Below, piece after piece: positions 16,523 to 24,735 of a stretch of 64,000 bases of DNA. Every line of letters begins with the position of its first letter. Positions within the stretch are counted from its first letter, which is position 1. This stretch comes from an uncultured Lachnospiraceae bacterium (GTDB taxonomy: Bacteria; Bacillota; Clostridia; Lachnospirales; Lachnospiraceae): positions 95,502 to 159,501 of the forward strand of contig URUY01000005.1 of the NCBI GenBank assembly GCA_900551115.1, given 5' to 3'. A program made the position numbers and the translations under genes. The notes under the pieces were generated by a model, which was not told where the DNA came from, searched no databases, and worked only from the letters and a program-made list of their open reading frames with translations.

Positions 16523-16602
16523 ATAGTCTCCCTTTTGTTGTACACATAAAATTTCACATACACTACCGGCAATCCGTGTTTAGAATCGAAGCTACAATAA
16601 CC

Positions 16603-16640
16603 AAAAACCTTCCCTGTATTTTGAGCGTTCCGGAAGGTTT
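16603..16640 (-). terminator. terminator after the GNAT gene
   Basis: AAACCTTCC and GGAAGGTTT arms are separated by 18-20 bases and followed on the minus strand by five T. It lies 18 bases past the GNAT stop codon. Confidence 0.65.
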
Positions 16641-16657
16641 CTTACCAATAATATTTA

Positions 16658-17182
16658 TCAGATATCTACTTTAATTCTATAATAATCCTTGTACTCCCTG
16701 AAGGTATCCATGTACTCCCATTCATTACAAATTAGAGCCTGACGGCGTTCTGCCGCGCCGGGAACAGCTTTTGTCACAATATATTCATTGCCAAAAATCT
16801 CGTGGAAATTCTCCTTTGCAAAATGGAATATTTCAGATAAACAGGATGCTTTTTCGTATGCACCGGCTATATCCACACGAAGCACTCCCGTTTCTCCGCC
16901 AAATCCTTCCACTGTTCCGACTGCTTTACCGGTTACCTTATCTACTATTGCAAATCTGATAAAGCATTGCTTTTCATAAAAATCCAGCCAATACGTTATC
17001 GTCTGCAGCATTTTTTCCAAAGACTCCACATAGAATCCAAAATCACAGTTATCATCATTCATAAACTGTACAGCCGATTTGTCGTTATAGCATTCAAAAA
17101 GCGAATTGCTGTCGGACGTTTTAACCAGTCTCATTGTAAAACTCTTTGTTGTTATTATCGGACATTCTAAATATGGGTTCAA
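16658..17182 (-). CDS. GNAT family N-acetyltransferase with TTG start
   Basis: The 174-residue protein has the GNAT-type pattern ECPIITTKSFTMRLV, FIRFAIVDKVTGKAVGTVEGFGG and a C-terminal Arg-rich segment with EWEYMDTF. It is a RimJ/RimL-like or ribosomal-type N-acetyltransferase. The predicted start TTG (MNPYLEC) is supported by AAAGGAGG 7 bases upstream, which itself lies inside the end of the truncated methyltransferase frame. The substrate is unknown. Confidence 0.75.
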   Translation of the reverse strand: MNPYLECPIITTKSFTMRLVKTSDSNSLFECYNDKSAVQFMNDDNCDFGFYVESLEKMLQTITYWLDFYEKQCFIRFAIVDKVTGKAVGTVEGFGGETGVLRVDIAGAYEKASCLSEIFHFAKENFHEIFGNEYIVTKAVPGAAERRQALICNEWEYMDTFREYKDYYRIKVDI

Positions 17183-17490
17183 AAAGTATCCTCCTTTAAT
17201 GGCTCAAATGCAGTTGCATTCAAAAAAGTTTTAAAATCAGTTGAAAACACTTCGGAAACACCAGAAAACAATTCTAAATGCCCTCTCCACATATCTCCTG
17301 TACCGCAACCCGGTTCTAAAATCCTGTATTCCGGTTTTATCTCATAATTTGAAACAATCCAATTTCCAAATCCCAGCTTATTAGCAGAATACTTGCTATG
17401 GATAGAAATACGTGTATTCAGATTACCTGCATTTTCATACTGCTTTTTTACAATATCCGTAGTGTTAATTTTGCCATCTGTTTGCCTCAC
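17179..17490 (-). pseudogene. truncated class I SAM methyltransferase (N-terminal part)
   Basis: The frame gives 103 residues, starting at a GTG. It contains YRILEPGCGTGDMW, the SAM-binding motif I of a class I methyltransferase, and then only a short further segment (EVFSTDF). After that it runs into sequence that serves as the ribosome binding site of the GNAT gene. A full-length enzyme of this type has ~250 residues, so the C-terminal two-thirds are gone. The first ~155 bases are repeated at 18829-18983. Confidence 0.75.
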
Positions 17491-17585
17491 CTAAACTTGA
17501 AAGTTGCAGTAGTCCAGGTTAATAAATATTTATCATAATGATATAAACTCAAAACTTGAAACAGTCTCCCAAATTATTATATATA
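17347..17585. repeat. segmental repeat, copy 1
   Basis: 17347-17502 matches 18829-18983 (about 155 bases) with only four or so differences, one of them a single-base deletion in the right copy. The tail AAACTTGAAAC.GTCTCCC..ATATATA is at 17551-17585 here, but contiguous with the first part in the right copy (to 19008). The two tails are joined through a shared 10-base AAACTTGAAA. Confidence 0.92.
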
Positions 17586-18065
17586 TGATATCACATCAAA
17601 TATTTTCTCACAGAATTTATCAAAATTAGTAATATTTTTTTTATATGGAATATGCACAAACACCATTTTTATATCTAAATCATTTTGAAAAATGTATTTT
17701 AATCCATTCAAATATAATTTGTTACAATAAGATGTTCCCGCATTATGCGAAATCTTTGTTATAATACCCTCCTGTAAAAAGATTTTCTCCAATACATCAC
17801 AATTAAAATTTGTATGAATCATAAAATCACCTTCATGGGCAGTGTCTTCAATATAAACCTTATTTTTTATCATCGGCCTTTGACCAAAACTAATTACATA
17901 ATCATACTTTCCATTTGAAATAGTATTCTTTAGCATTTCGAAATCTTTAATTTTGTCATTAGGTAAAAAAAGCGTATTATAATTCTTTGTTTCCTTTACC
18001 ATAGATTCTGCAGAACTATTCCTAAAAGCTGTCAGCAAAATATTTTTTTGTTCTTTATTATTCAT
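17577..18065 (-). CDS. pyroglutamyl-peptidase-like (C15 family) protein
   Basis: The 162-residue protein has an N-terminal ILLTAF strand, DYVISFGQRP, then SHNAGTSYCNKLYLNGLKYI with a Cys in the C15 position (family pattern AG-x-Y-x-CN) and VFVHIPY with the expected His. The Glu of the triad is probably in the middle segment (around TAHEG). The length is about 50 residues below typical pyroglutamyl-peptidase I (~200-215). It removes N-terminal pyroglutamate from peptides in the family; activity here is plausible but not certain. It sits as a single-gene insert between repeat copies 1 and 2, and is AT-rich. Confidence 0.7.
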   Translation of the reverse strand: MNNKEQKNILLTAFRNSSAESMVKETKNYNTLFLPNDKIKDFEMLKNTISNGKYDYVISFGQRPMIKNKVYIEDTAHEGDFMIHTNFNCDVLEKIFLQEGIITKISHNAGTSYCNKLYLNGLKYIFQNDLDIKMVFVHIPYKKNITNFDKFCEKIFDVISYI

Positions 18066-18087
18066 TTTTTATTATTACCTTCCTATT

Positions 18088-18133
18088 TTTCACAATATCC
18101 GTAATGTTAATTTTGCCTCACCAAATCTAAACT
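18088..18133. repeat. segmental repeat, copy 2 (short)
   Basis: This ~45-base stretch repeats the ACAATATCCGTA.TGTTAATTTTGCC core, with CTCACC and TAAACTC following, also seen at 17447-17495 and 18930-18976. It separates the C15-like gene from the S51 gene. Confidence 0.75.
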
Positions 18134-18143
18134 CACTAATAAA

Positions 18144-18701
18144 TCAGCCAATAATATATCGATTATCACTTTCAATAACTAACGCCTGTAAATTTCCAAG
18201 TTTAATTCGCTCATTACGTTCGGAATTTAAACAACCTAACTTTTCACATTCCGCTTCGTTACAATGTACATCTAAATCTTGTTTAACTAATCCAAGATTA
18301 TTTTTTAAGTTGTTTGCAAAAATTACACTTCCCGCACTTACACCGACAACAACTCCATCATTATTGATATATGGAAGCAATGACTGTTGAAATTTTACCT
18401 CGTTTATACGATTAAGCAAATATTCTGTATTACCTCCACAAATGTATACTGTGTCATATTGTTCTATTTCACTGGCTGACATAGGCTTGTGTAAATCATA
18501 AACTGTTATATTCTCTTTTAAAATATTACAGTTTAACAAATCATTCATACACATAGGTAATACACTGATTGCATCAGCATCAATAGCCGCAGTTGGTATA
18601 AATAACGCTTTGACAGTAGACATATCCCTATCCAGTAGCTCTAAGTACTTTGTTCTAATTCCTATCGTTTCAAGTCCACACGATGTAAGTAATACCTTCA
18701 T
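18144..18701 (-). CDS. S51-like peptidase / class I glutamine amidotransferase-like protein
   Basis: The 185-residue protein has VYICGGNTEYLL and GVSAGSVIF, the nucleophile-elbow pattern (Gly-x-Ser-Ala-Gly-Ser) of dipeptidase E-like S51 proteins. The catalytic Ser is in VSAGS. It starts ATG behind a strong GGGAGG. S51 dipeptidases cleave Asp-X dipeptides; related proteins have unknown roles. At 185 residues it is shorter than the typical ~230, and the C-terminal part with the His appears incomplete, so activity is uncertain. It is a single-gene insert between repeat copies 2 and 3. Confidence 0.75.
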   Translation of the reverse strand: MKVLLTSCGLETIGIRTKYLELLDRDMSTVKALFIPTAAIDADAISVLPMCMNDLLNCNILKENITVYDLHKPMSASEIEQYDTVYICGGNTEYLLNRINEVKFQQSLLPYINNDGVVVGVSAGSVIFANNLKNNLGLVKQDLDVHCNEAECEKLGCLNSERNERIKLGNLQALVIESDNRYIIG

Positions 18702-18712
18702 TTTATTCCTCC

Positions 18713-18828
18713 CTATTTTTCGCCCTCTATCATTGGTAACCCTGACAAATTCAACACAGACAGCTTTTCCGTCTGCTTAACAGCCAGTTCATGCAATAAT
18801 GCCATTCTTTCTGCCTGTATTTTCCCTT
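18713..18828 (-). pseudogene. orphan C-terminal gene fragment
   Basis: An open frame of about 38 codons (containing QAERMALLHELA and ending VLNLSGLP..EGEK then TAG) lies between repeat copy 3 and the S51 gene's ribosome binding site, with no start. It looks like the C-terminal tail of a lost gene. I cannot name the family. Confidence 0.4.
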
Positions 18829-19008
18829 ATTTGAAACAATCCAATTTCCAAATCCCAGCTTATTAGCAGAATACTTACTGTGGATAGAAATACGTGTATT
18901 CAGATTACCTGCGTTTTCATACTGCTTTTTACAATATCCGTAGTGTTAATTTTGCCATCTGTTTGCCTCACCTAAACTTGAAACGGTCTCCCAAATTATT
19001 ATATATAA
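18829..19008 (-). pseudogene. second, frameshifted copy of the methyltransferase head (segmental repeat, copy 3)
   Basis: This is the right copy of the repeat at 17347-17585. It encodes the same methyltransferase N-terminus, but a missing A in a homopolymer (TGCTTTTTA versus TGCTTTTTTA) shifts the frame, so it is non-coding. The right flank joins directly to the TTGAAAC.GTCTCCC tail. In this copy ~57 bases between two AAACTTGAAA sequences are lost. Confidence 0.8.
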
Positions 19009-19084
19009 GAAAGGGGTGCCCTTTCCGTAAAATGCGCCGCATTTTCTCTTGTTTGAAGTGTCTCAAAGCCTCTTAAATTGCAAT

Positions 19085-19867
19085 TTACAGTTCTCTCATA
19101 TCATTTAACTGTTTGGCTTTTTGATATGCACAATCTAAAAATTCCTGAATAGACAAATCTTCATAATCCCAATTCATAGGCTCCAGCGTTGTCGCACCTT
19201 GATAGCCTGTAAGTGTTATCTTCTTCATAACGTCCGTCCAATCAATATTACCGTCAAAAGGAAGCTGATGCTGATTATGCTTTCCACCATTATCCTGCAA
19301 ATGTAATGCCATTAAACGATTTCCGTACTTATTCAGCAAATCAATGTCGGGAGCATAGTTTTTATGATGACAACTGTCATAACAGAAGCCTACATAGTTT
19401 GATTGAAAAGCGTTTAACACCATTCCTAGATTATTTACATTTTCTAAATTTTCAAAGGCAATTTGAACCTCTTTATCTTCCGCCTTATGAATAATCTTCT
19501 CTAATCTTTTTAACCCAAGTTCATTAACAGGATATTTGTCAGTGGGCAAATGAATTACCATTGTGAGAATGTTGAAAGCGGTACAATCTTCCACACATTG
19601 CCGATACGTTTGATAGACGCTTTCTCCGTTTAAATTGTCTGATGATAAATAATTCTGTTCATGTACCGGAGTATGAATATTTTCAATTTCCAATCCTGCT
19701 TGTACGGCTAAACGAACATCCTCTTGGTAGCCCCTGCCTCTTCCAAACTTATCACTCCACCATAACATCACGCAATCAAATCCTGCCAATTTTATTAGTC
19801 TGTATCTTTCTTCAAAAGGTACATCATAACTTCCACCGTATCCAAAACAATCATATATTCCTACCAT
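19085..19867 (-). CDS. sugar phosphate isomerase/epimerase family (xylose-isomerase-like TIM barrel)
   Basis: The 260-residue protein has the AP-endonuclease-2/xylose-isomerase-like barrel pattern: VQIAFENLEN (metal Glu), GFCYDSCHH (metal Asp/His region), LMALHLQDNGG (His) and a final ATTLEPMNW (Glu). These enzymes use metals to isomerise or epimerise sugars or sugar phosphates; the substrate is unknown. The start at 19867 is chosen for AAGGAG at 7 bases; an upstream in-frame ATG lacks a good site. An 8-1-8 perfect palindrome (19029-19045) stands 40 bases past the stop. Confidence 0.85.
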   Translation of the reverse strand: MVGIYDCFGYGGSYDVPFEERYRLIKLAGFDCVMLWWSDKFGRGRGYQEDVRLAVQAGLEIENIHTPVHEQNYLSSDNLNGESVYQTYRQCVEDCTAFNILTMVIHLPTDKYPVNELGLKRLEKIIHKAEDKEVQIAFENLENVNNLGMVLNAFQSNYVGFCYDSCHHKNYAPDIDLLNKYGNRLMALHLQDNGGKHNQHQLPFDGNIDWTDVMKKITLTGYQGATTLEPMNWDYEDLSIQEFLDCAYQKAKQLNDMREL

Positions 19868-20039
19868 AGCTGTCTCCTTCGTAAACTTCAATTCATCAAT
19901 TTCTATGACATATATTTTACTGGCAAGTTGTGAAATTTTCTATCACTTTTATGCCTTTAAAGAGTAGCTGACAAGAGGGCAAAAGCAACGAGGTATCAAA
20001 AAGGCTGATTATTATTGATGACTCAAACTTCCGCAACCG

Positions 20040-20336
20040 CTAATTCTCAAAAAAGAAAACCTCTGCCGGCGTCCCATCTTCATAATTTACTTCACTATTC
20101 GGATAATTTTTAACCAGTTTAAAGTTGCCATTCGTATATTCTGAAATAACCTTATCCCAAAACTTTACCGAAACAGTATTATGTGGATGTCTTTTTAACT
20201 GCCATTTCCCATGATGTTTATTCAGAACCAGATTAACTGCTTCTTTTCCAATTCCATTCCTTCAATATTTATGCATAACAAAAAATTCAGAAAGGCAATA
20301 ATCAGTTGCATATTCCTGAACTTCAAACCCTGTTTT
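20040..20336 (-). pseudogene. GNAT acetyltransferase fragment with a nonsense codon
   Basis: The frame reads through a GNAT-like C-terminal half: DYCLSEFFVMHKY, a stop (TGA), then RNGIGKEAVNLVL and, near the end, HPHNTVSVKFWDKVI. Only one base change (CGA to TGA) would restore HKYRRNGIG, which fits the acetyl-CoA loop of the family. The N-terminal half is missing because the methyltransferase gene end adjoins it. It is therefore a decayed gene, in the same frame before and after the stop. Confidence 0.75.
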
Positions 20337-21088
20337 TATGCTTTGACAGCAATCAGGGTAAACTCTCCCGGTACATTTTGATTCTCCCATGCAGGATGCT
20401 CATCAAACTGCTGCAACACCAAACCATTACTAATTACTGAATTTATAATTTCACTTATTGTATATTTTCTATAACTGCATAACGGCATTTGCTTTCTGAT
20501 TTCATCGCCAAAAAATCTTGCGTGTGCCATTTCTCCTTCAAATACATCTGTCGAAAAGTAGCTCATAGTTTTTAACTGCAAACCAAGCGTATCAATTATT
20601 TTATTAAATGGGTGAAAATCACTGCATATCATTTTTCCACCTCCTCTCAGCAAAGAATGCATAATGGTCATGAATTTATCAATATTGTGAAAATAGTGCA
20701 AAATTCCACCTTCCATAAAAACTACGTCAAAATAATTTGCATAGGTCCTCATATCTATTGCCAACACATCACACACCTGGTAATCAATCACTACATTTGC
20801 AGCTTGTGCAACCTCCATAGCATATCTTTTATTATCTTCTGAAATATCGAACACCGTTACTTCAGCGCCTAAAATTGCCAACGGCACAGCTTTTTTCCCA
20901 CAAGAACCGCATATGTTTGCAATTCTTACTCCTTCATACCTGTCAAAATACTTTGCATACCGTTTTAGTTGTCCCATCGGATTTTTCACATCCGCTTTCG
21001 CCCGCTCTTGTGGTATAATATTTTGAAACCAAAAATCGTAGGCATTAAACTCCCAAGCCTTTTTATTTTGCTCAATATACTTTTCCAT
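20336..21088 (-). CDS. class I SAM-dependent methyltransferase
   Basis: The 250-residue protein has VRIANICGSCGKKAVPLAILGAEVTVFDIS as motif I and its acidic end (Asp), VIDYQVCDVLAID as motif II and FDVVFMEGGILHYFHN as the catalytic segment, matching small-molecule or Methyltransf_25-like families. GGAGG is upstream of the ATG. The substrate is not known. The gene borders the GNAT fragment and lies at the right end of the patchwork region. Confidence 0.87.
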   Translation of the reverse strand: MEKYIEQNKKAWEFNAYDFWFQNIIPQERAKADVKNPMGQLKRYAKYFDRYEGVRIANICGSCGKKAVPLAILGAEVTVFDISEDNKRYAMEVAQAANVVIDYQVCDVLAIDMRTYANYFDVVFMEGGILHYFHNIDKFMTIMHSLLRGGGKMICSDFHPFNKIIDTLGLQLKTMSYFSTDVFEGEMAHARFFGDEIRKQMPLCSYRKYTISEIINSVISNGLVLQQFDEHPAWENQNVPGEFTLIAVKA

Positions 21089-21171
21089 CTTCTCCTCCCC
21101 ACAAATTATATCTATCCGCTTCTTTATATCTTACCATATTCTTTATATATTGACAGAAAATTTTTAATTTC

Positions 21172-21201
21172 AAAAAGCCTTCCCTGTACGGGAAGGCTTT
21201 T
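21172..21201 (-). terminator. terminator of the rho-to-prfA block
   Basis: Perfect arms AAAGCCTTCCC and GGGAAGGCTTT with a 4-5-base loop are followed by T5 on the minus strand. It lies between the methyltransferase gene start and prfA's stop. Confidence 0.9.
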
Positions 21202-21255
21202 AGTTTTCGTTTGCACTGTCTCTTTTTACTATCTGTTACATTCGTACTATCCGTT

Positions 21256-22332
21256 TCAATTATCATTCATCTTCGCCAGCTTCGCCGCCTGGTCGGCTGC
21301 GATGCAGGCATCGATAATTTCCTGAATGTCGCCGTTCATTACCTTATCCAGCTTGTAGATGGTGAGATTGATTCTGTGGTCGGTCACACGTCCCTGCGGG
21401 AAATTGTAGGTTCTGATTTTTTCAGAACGGTCACCTGTACCAATCTGGCTTCTTCGCATTTCGGCTTCTGCATCGTGTCTCTGCTGCTGCTCGATGTCGT
21501 AAAGCTTTGCACGAAGCAGCGCAAAAGCTTTCGCCTTGTTCTGAAGCTGGGACTTTTCCGTCTGGCTGTATACCACGATACCTGTGGGATAGTGGGTCAG
21601 ACGAACTGCAGAGTCAGTGGTGTTGACACACTGGCCGCCGTTACCGGATGCACGCATAACATCAATACGAATATCCTTATCCTCAATCTTAATATCAATA
21701 TCTTCGTCAACCTCCGGCATAACTGCAACACTGATGGTGGAGGTATGAATACGCCCACCGGATTCCGTCTCCGGTACACGCTGTACGCGGTGTACACCGG
21801 ATTCATATTTCATAACAGAATATGCACCCTGACCGGAAATCATAAAGGTAACACTCTTCATACCGCCGATGCCGATTTCCTCAACCTCCATGGTTTCTAC
21901 CTTCCAGCGGCGTCCTTCTGCATAATGCACATACATACGATAGATTTCTGCTGCAAACAACGCAGCCTCGTCTCCGCCTGCACCCGCACGGATTTCTACA
22001 ATTACGTTTTTATCATCATTGGGATCCTTAGGTAAAAGCAGTACCTTTAATTGCTGCTCCAGTTCTTCTACACGCTTCCTGCCGCCGGAAAGCTCTTCCT
22101 TGAGCATCTCGCGCATTTCCTCGTCATTTTCCTCTTCTAACATGGCAAGGGAATCCTCTATATCCTGTTTTGTTTTTTTATACTCCGTATATGCCTCCAC
22201 AAGAGGAGTCAAATCACTCTGTTCCTTCATGAGCTTTCTGAAACGGTTCTGGTCGTTTACCACGTCCGGCTCATGCAGCTCATTCATTATTTCCTCATAT
22301 CTTCTCAGTAAATCATCTAACTTATCAAACAT
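21256..22332 (-). CDS. prfA: peptide chain release factor 1
   Basis: The protein of 358 residues, starting at the ATG at 22332, has the RF1 stop-codon reading motif Pro-Glu-Thr at residues 187-189 and the catalytic GGQ at 232-234. The N-terminal domain is the helical RF-1 type and the C-terminal [16 protein letters not shown] is family-typical. It ends translation at UAA and UAG by hydrolysing peptidyl-tRNA and is methylated on the GGQ Gln by PrmC, encoded just upstream. An in-frame ATG 33 bases further upstream is not supported by a ribosome binding site. Confidence 0.97.
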   Translation of the reverse strand: MFDKLDDLLRRYEEIMNELHEPDVVNDQNRFRKLMKEQSDLTPLVEAYTEYKKTKQDIEDSLAMLEEENDEEMREMLKEELSGGRKRVEELEQQLKVLLLPKDPNDDKNVIVEIRAGAGGDEAALFAAEIYRMYVHYAEGRRWKVETMEVEEIGIGGMKSVTFMISGQGAYSVMKYESGVHRVQRVPETESGGRIHTSTISVAVMPEVDEDIDIKIEDKDIRIDVMRASGNGGQCVNTTDSAVRLTHYPTGIVVYSQTEKSQLQNKAKAFALLRAKLYDIEQQQRHDAEAEMRRSQIGTGDRSEKIRTYNFPQGRVTDHRINLTIYKLDKVMNGDIQEIIDACIAADQAAKLAKMNDN

Positions 22333-22383
22333 TTTTCTACCTCTATCCTGGTACAGCGACTTCATGCCAACATGCCAACCGGG

Positions 22384-23256
22384 CTAAATGCCCAGCGCCA
22401 ATTTTCCCTTCACAACACGGTCAAGCCCTGCATAATCCTTTTTTACTTCAATCTCTGTAAAACCTGCATCTGCCATCAGTCTCTTTACTGCTTCGCCCTG
22501 GTCATATCCGATTTCAAACATAAGATACCCGTTTTCTTTCAGAAAATGACCGCTTTCCTCTACAATCCTTCGGTAAAACAAAAGTCCGTCTTCGCTGCCA
22601 TCCAATGCAAGCCTTGGTTCATAATCCCTTACCTCAGGCATCAGCGTTTCCACAACACTGCTTTTAATATAAGGGGGATTTGACACAATTAAATCATATT
22701 TTTCTGCCTGCCCGGATTCCTGTTTCTCAAAAAGAGCTGAAAAAAGATTGCTCAGAATCCACACCGGTTCCTTTTCCTTTGCTAAAATCCGTCCGGCATT
22801 TTCCCTCGCTACCTTTAAGGCATCTTCTGACACATCCACACCGGTTCCCTGCACGCCGTCCATAATGGCAAGGAGGCTGATTAGTATACAGCCGGAGCCG
22901 GTACACATATCTAAAATTTTCATACCGGGTCTTAGCTTTCTCAATGCCGTTTCCACCAGGATTTCTGTATCCTGCCTGGGAATCAGCACATACTCATTTA
23001 CCTTAAAATCAAGTCCGTAAAAGCACTGGCTGCCTGTAAGAAGCTGAAGCGGAATCCGCTTTTCCCGCCCGGAAAGCAGCTTCCTGTACTGCTCTTCCTT
23101 TTCCTCCGACACAGGCATATCGCCGTGTGCTAACAGCGTATTGCGGTCCGTACCGCAGACAAATTCCAGTAAAAGTCGGGCATCTGCATCATATTCAGGT
23201 ACACCTGCATCTTCAAGCCTTTTTCTTCCTTTTAGATAACATTCGCGGTAAGTCAT
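22384..23256 (-). CDS. prmC: peptide chain release factor N5-glutamine methyltransferase
   Basis: The 290-residue protein has the PrmC pattern: N-terminal helical domain (DADARLLLEFVCG, LLTGSQCFYGLDF), IPRQDTEILVE, MKILDMCTGSGCILISLL (SAM motif I), and the catalytic NPPY in VSNPPYIKSSVV. It methylates the Gln of the GGQ motif in RF1/RF2. The ATG at 23256 has AGAGG upstream and starts one base after the DUF1385 stop codon. A longer in-frame start would overlap that gene by 150 bases and is rejected. Confidence 0.96.
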   Translation of the reverse strand: MTYRECYLKGRKRLEDAGVPEYDADARLLLEFVCGTDRNTLLAHGDMPVSEEKEEQYRKLLSGREKRIPLQLLTGSQCFYGLDFKVNEYVLIPRQDTEILVETALRKLRPGMKILDMCTGSGCILISLLAIMDGVQGTGVDVSEDALKVARENAGRILAKEKEPVWILSNLFSALFEKQESGQAEKYDLIVSNPPYIKSSVVETLMPEVRDYEPRLALDGSEDGLLFYRRIVEESGHFLKENGYLMFEIGYDQGEAVKRLMADAGFTEIEVKKDYAGLDRVVKGKLALGI

Positions 23257-23257
23257 G

Positions 23258-24286
23258 CTATTCCTCTGTTTCTGAAACAGAGCCATCTTCTGACTCTTCA
23301 TCTGCCACAGTAATTTTATTTTCTGAAACAGCTTCTTCCTCATAGCCGAATTCTTCTGCCAAATACTTTTTCCAGTCAAACACTGCCTCCACAGAAGCAA
23401 TGGCAACCTCCACCATATCTCTGTCAGGCTCTTTGGTCGTCAGACGCTGTATCATCATTCCGGGAGCAGATAAAATCTTCACCAAAATATTGTTGCTTCT
23501 GCCCGCCAGCCTAATCAGCTCATAAGAAATACCGGCAATCAAGGGAATCAGCAAAATACGCAGCACTACTTTCTCTACCGGATTACTTACCTGAATGAAG
23601 AAAAACAGAATAATGCTGACAAACATAACAAAAAACATAAAACTGGTACCGCATCGTTTATGTAATCTTGAACTGCGCATAACATTTCTTACCGTAAGAG
23701 GCTTCCCTCTTTCAATGCAGTTGATACACTTATGCTCTGCTCCGTGATACATATACAGGCGCTTAATATCCTTCATAGCCGTAATGGCGACCACATACAG
23801 AATAAAAATCAAAATACGGATAGCACCTTCAATAATTGTCATCAGCGCATTGCTCCGTATATATTCCTCAAAAAAGGAAGTGATGAAATACGGCAGGACA
23901 ATAAAAATACCTACTGCCAAAGCAATGGAAAAAATCGTTACAAGCACCGTGAAAACTTTTTCCGCATTGCCGTGAGTCACCTTATTTAAAGCCTTGTCGG
24001 CAGCCGTCTCTTTGGCATCCTCATCCTCATAAAAGCCGGCGGAATAATTAAGGCACTTTGTGCCTAATATCATGGAATCTGCAAAATTAAAGATACCTCT
24101 TATAAAAGGAATCTTTTTTATCGGGCTTCCCTGCAGCACTCCCTGATAATTTTCCAGTTCTATTTCAATCTCACCATCCGGTTTGCGCACTGCAACAGCA
24201 TATTTCTCATCATTTTTCATCATTACGCCTTCCAGTACCGCCTGTCCGCCGATACCGGAATAATGACCGCATTTCTTCTTCGCCAT
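23258..24286 (-). CDS. DUF1385 family membrane protein (YqhQ-like)
   Basis: The 342-residue protein has the DUF1385 head GIGGQAVLEGVMMKN and RKPDGEIEIE, then membrane segments (VFTVLVTIFSIALAVGIFIVLPYF, IRILIFILYVVAITAM) and RLYMYHGAEHKCINC, a conserved His/Cys cluster, followed by FMFFVMFVSIILFFF. The B. subtilis homologue YqhQ is of unknown function. The C-terminal ~40 residues are acidic (Glu-rich) and variable. It is in the rho-rpmE-DUF1385-prmC-prfA order common in Clostridia. Confidence 0.92.
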   Translation of the reverse strand: MAKKKCGHYSGIGGQAVLEGVMMKNDEKYAVAVRKPDGEIEIELENYQGVLQGSPIKKIPFIRGIFNFADSMILGTKCLNYSAGFYEDEDAKETAADKALNKVTHGNAEKVFTVLVTIFSIALAVGIFIVLPYFITSFFEEYIRSNALMTIIEGAIRILIFILYVVAITAMKDIKRLYMYHGAEHKCINCIERGKPLTVRNVMRSSRLHKRCGTSFMFFVMFVSIILFFFIQVSNPVEKVVLRILLIPLIAGISYELIRLAGRSNNILVKILSAPGMMIQRLTTKEPDRDMVEVAIASVEAVFDWKKYLAEEFGYEEEAVSENKITVADEESEDGSVSETEE

Positions 24287-24360
24287 AAGTAATCTACCTT
24301 TCCTGAAAAAACTTTAAGGATGCCGCCCATTTATGTCGCTTATCTTTATCAAATAGGCAA

Positions 24361-24390
24361 AAAAGGTTGAGATATACACCTCAACCTTTT
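24361..24390 (-). terminator. terminator after rpmE
   Basis: AAAAGGTTGAG and CTCAACCTTTT arms with an 8-base loop are followed by a T run on the minus strand. It stands about 22 bases past the rpmE stop. Confidence 0.85.
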
Positions 24391-24412
24391 AGAAATCTTA
24401 TTTACGGGAAAA

Positions 24413-24619
24413 CTACTTGCTTTCCACACCGTATTTCTTATTGAACTTGTCAATACGTCCGTCAGCTCTTGCAGTTTTCTGCTGGCCTGTGTAGAATGAA
24501 TGACACTTAGAACAAACTTCTACGTGGATTTCAGGTTTGGTTGAACCGGTTACGAATGTGTTGCCACAGTTGCAGGTTACGGTTGCCTGATAATACTGGG
24601 GATGGATTCCTTCTTTCAT
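24413..24619 (-). CDS. rpmE: 50S ribosomal protein L31
   Basis: The 68-residue protein has the zinc-binding (C+) L31 pattern: CNCGNTF and [11 protein letters not shown] provide the Cys ligands. The start at 24619 (MKEGIHPQ) has AGAGG 7-8 bases upstream; a GTG 9 bases further is less well placed. It is part of the large ribosomal subunit bridge region. Confidence 0.96.
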   Translation of the reverse strand: MKEGIHPQYYQATVTCNCGNTFVTGSTKPEIHVEVCSKCHSFYTGQQKTARADGRIDKFNKKYGVESK

Positions 24620-24735
24620 CTCTTTCACCTCTCTATGTTAATATAAACTTGTTATTGTTCTCATCCGCACTGCTTATGCATCCACAAACAGCGTTGTTAT
24701 TGTACCACGCAATCACACTTTATGCAAGTAATTTT

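Noticed and set aside
19029..19045. 8-1-8 palindrome AAAATGCGCCGCATTTT downstream of the TIM-barrel gene
   Set aside because: A one-base loop cannot form a good hairpin and no T run follows; kept as a note only.
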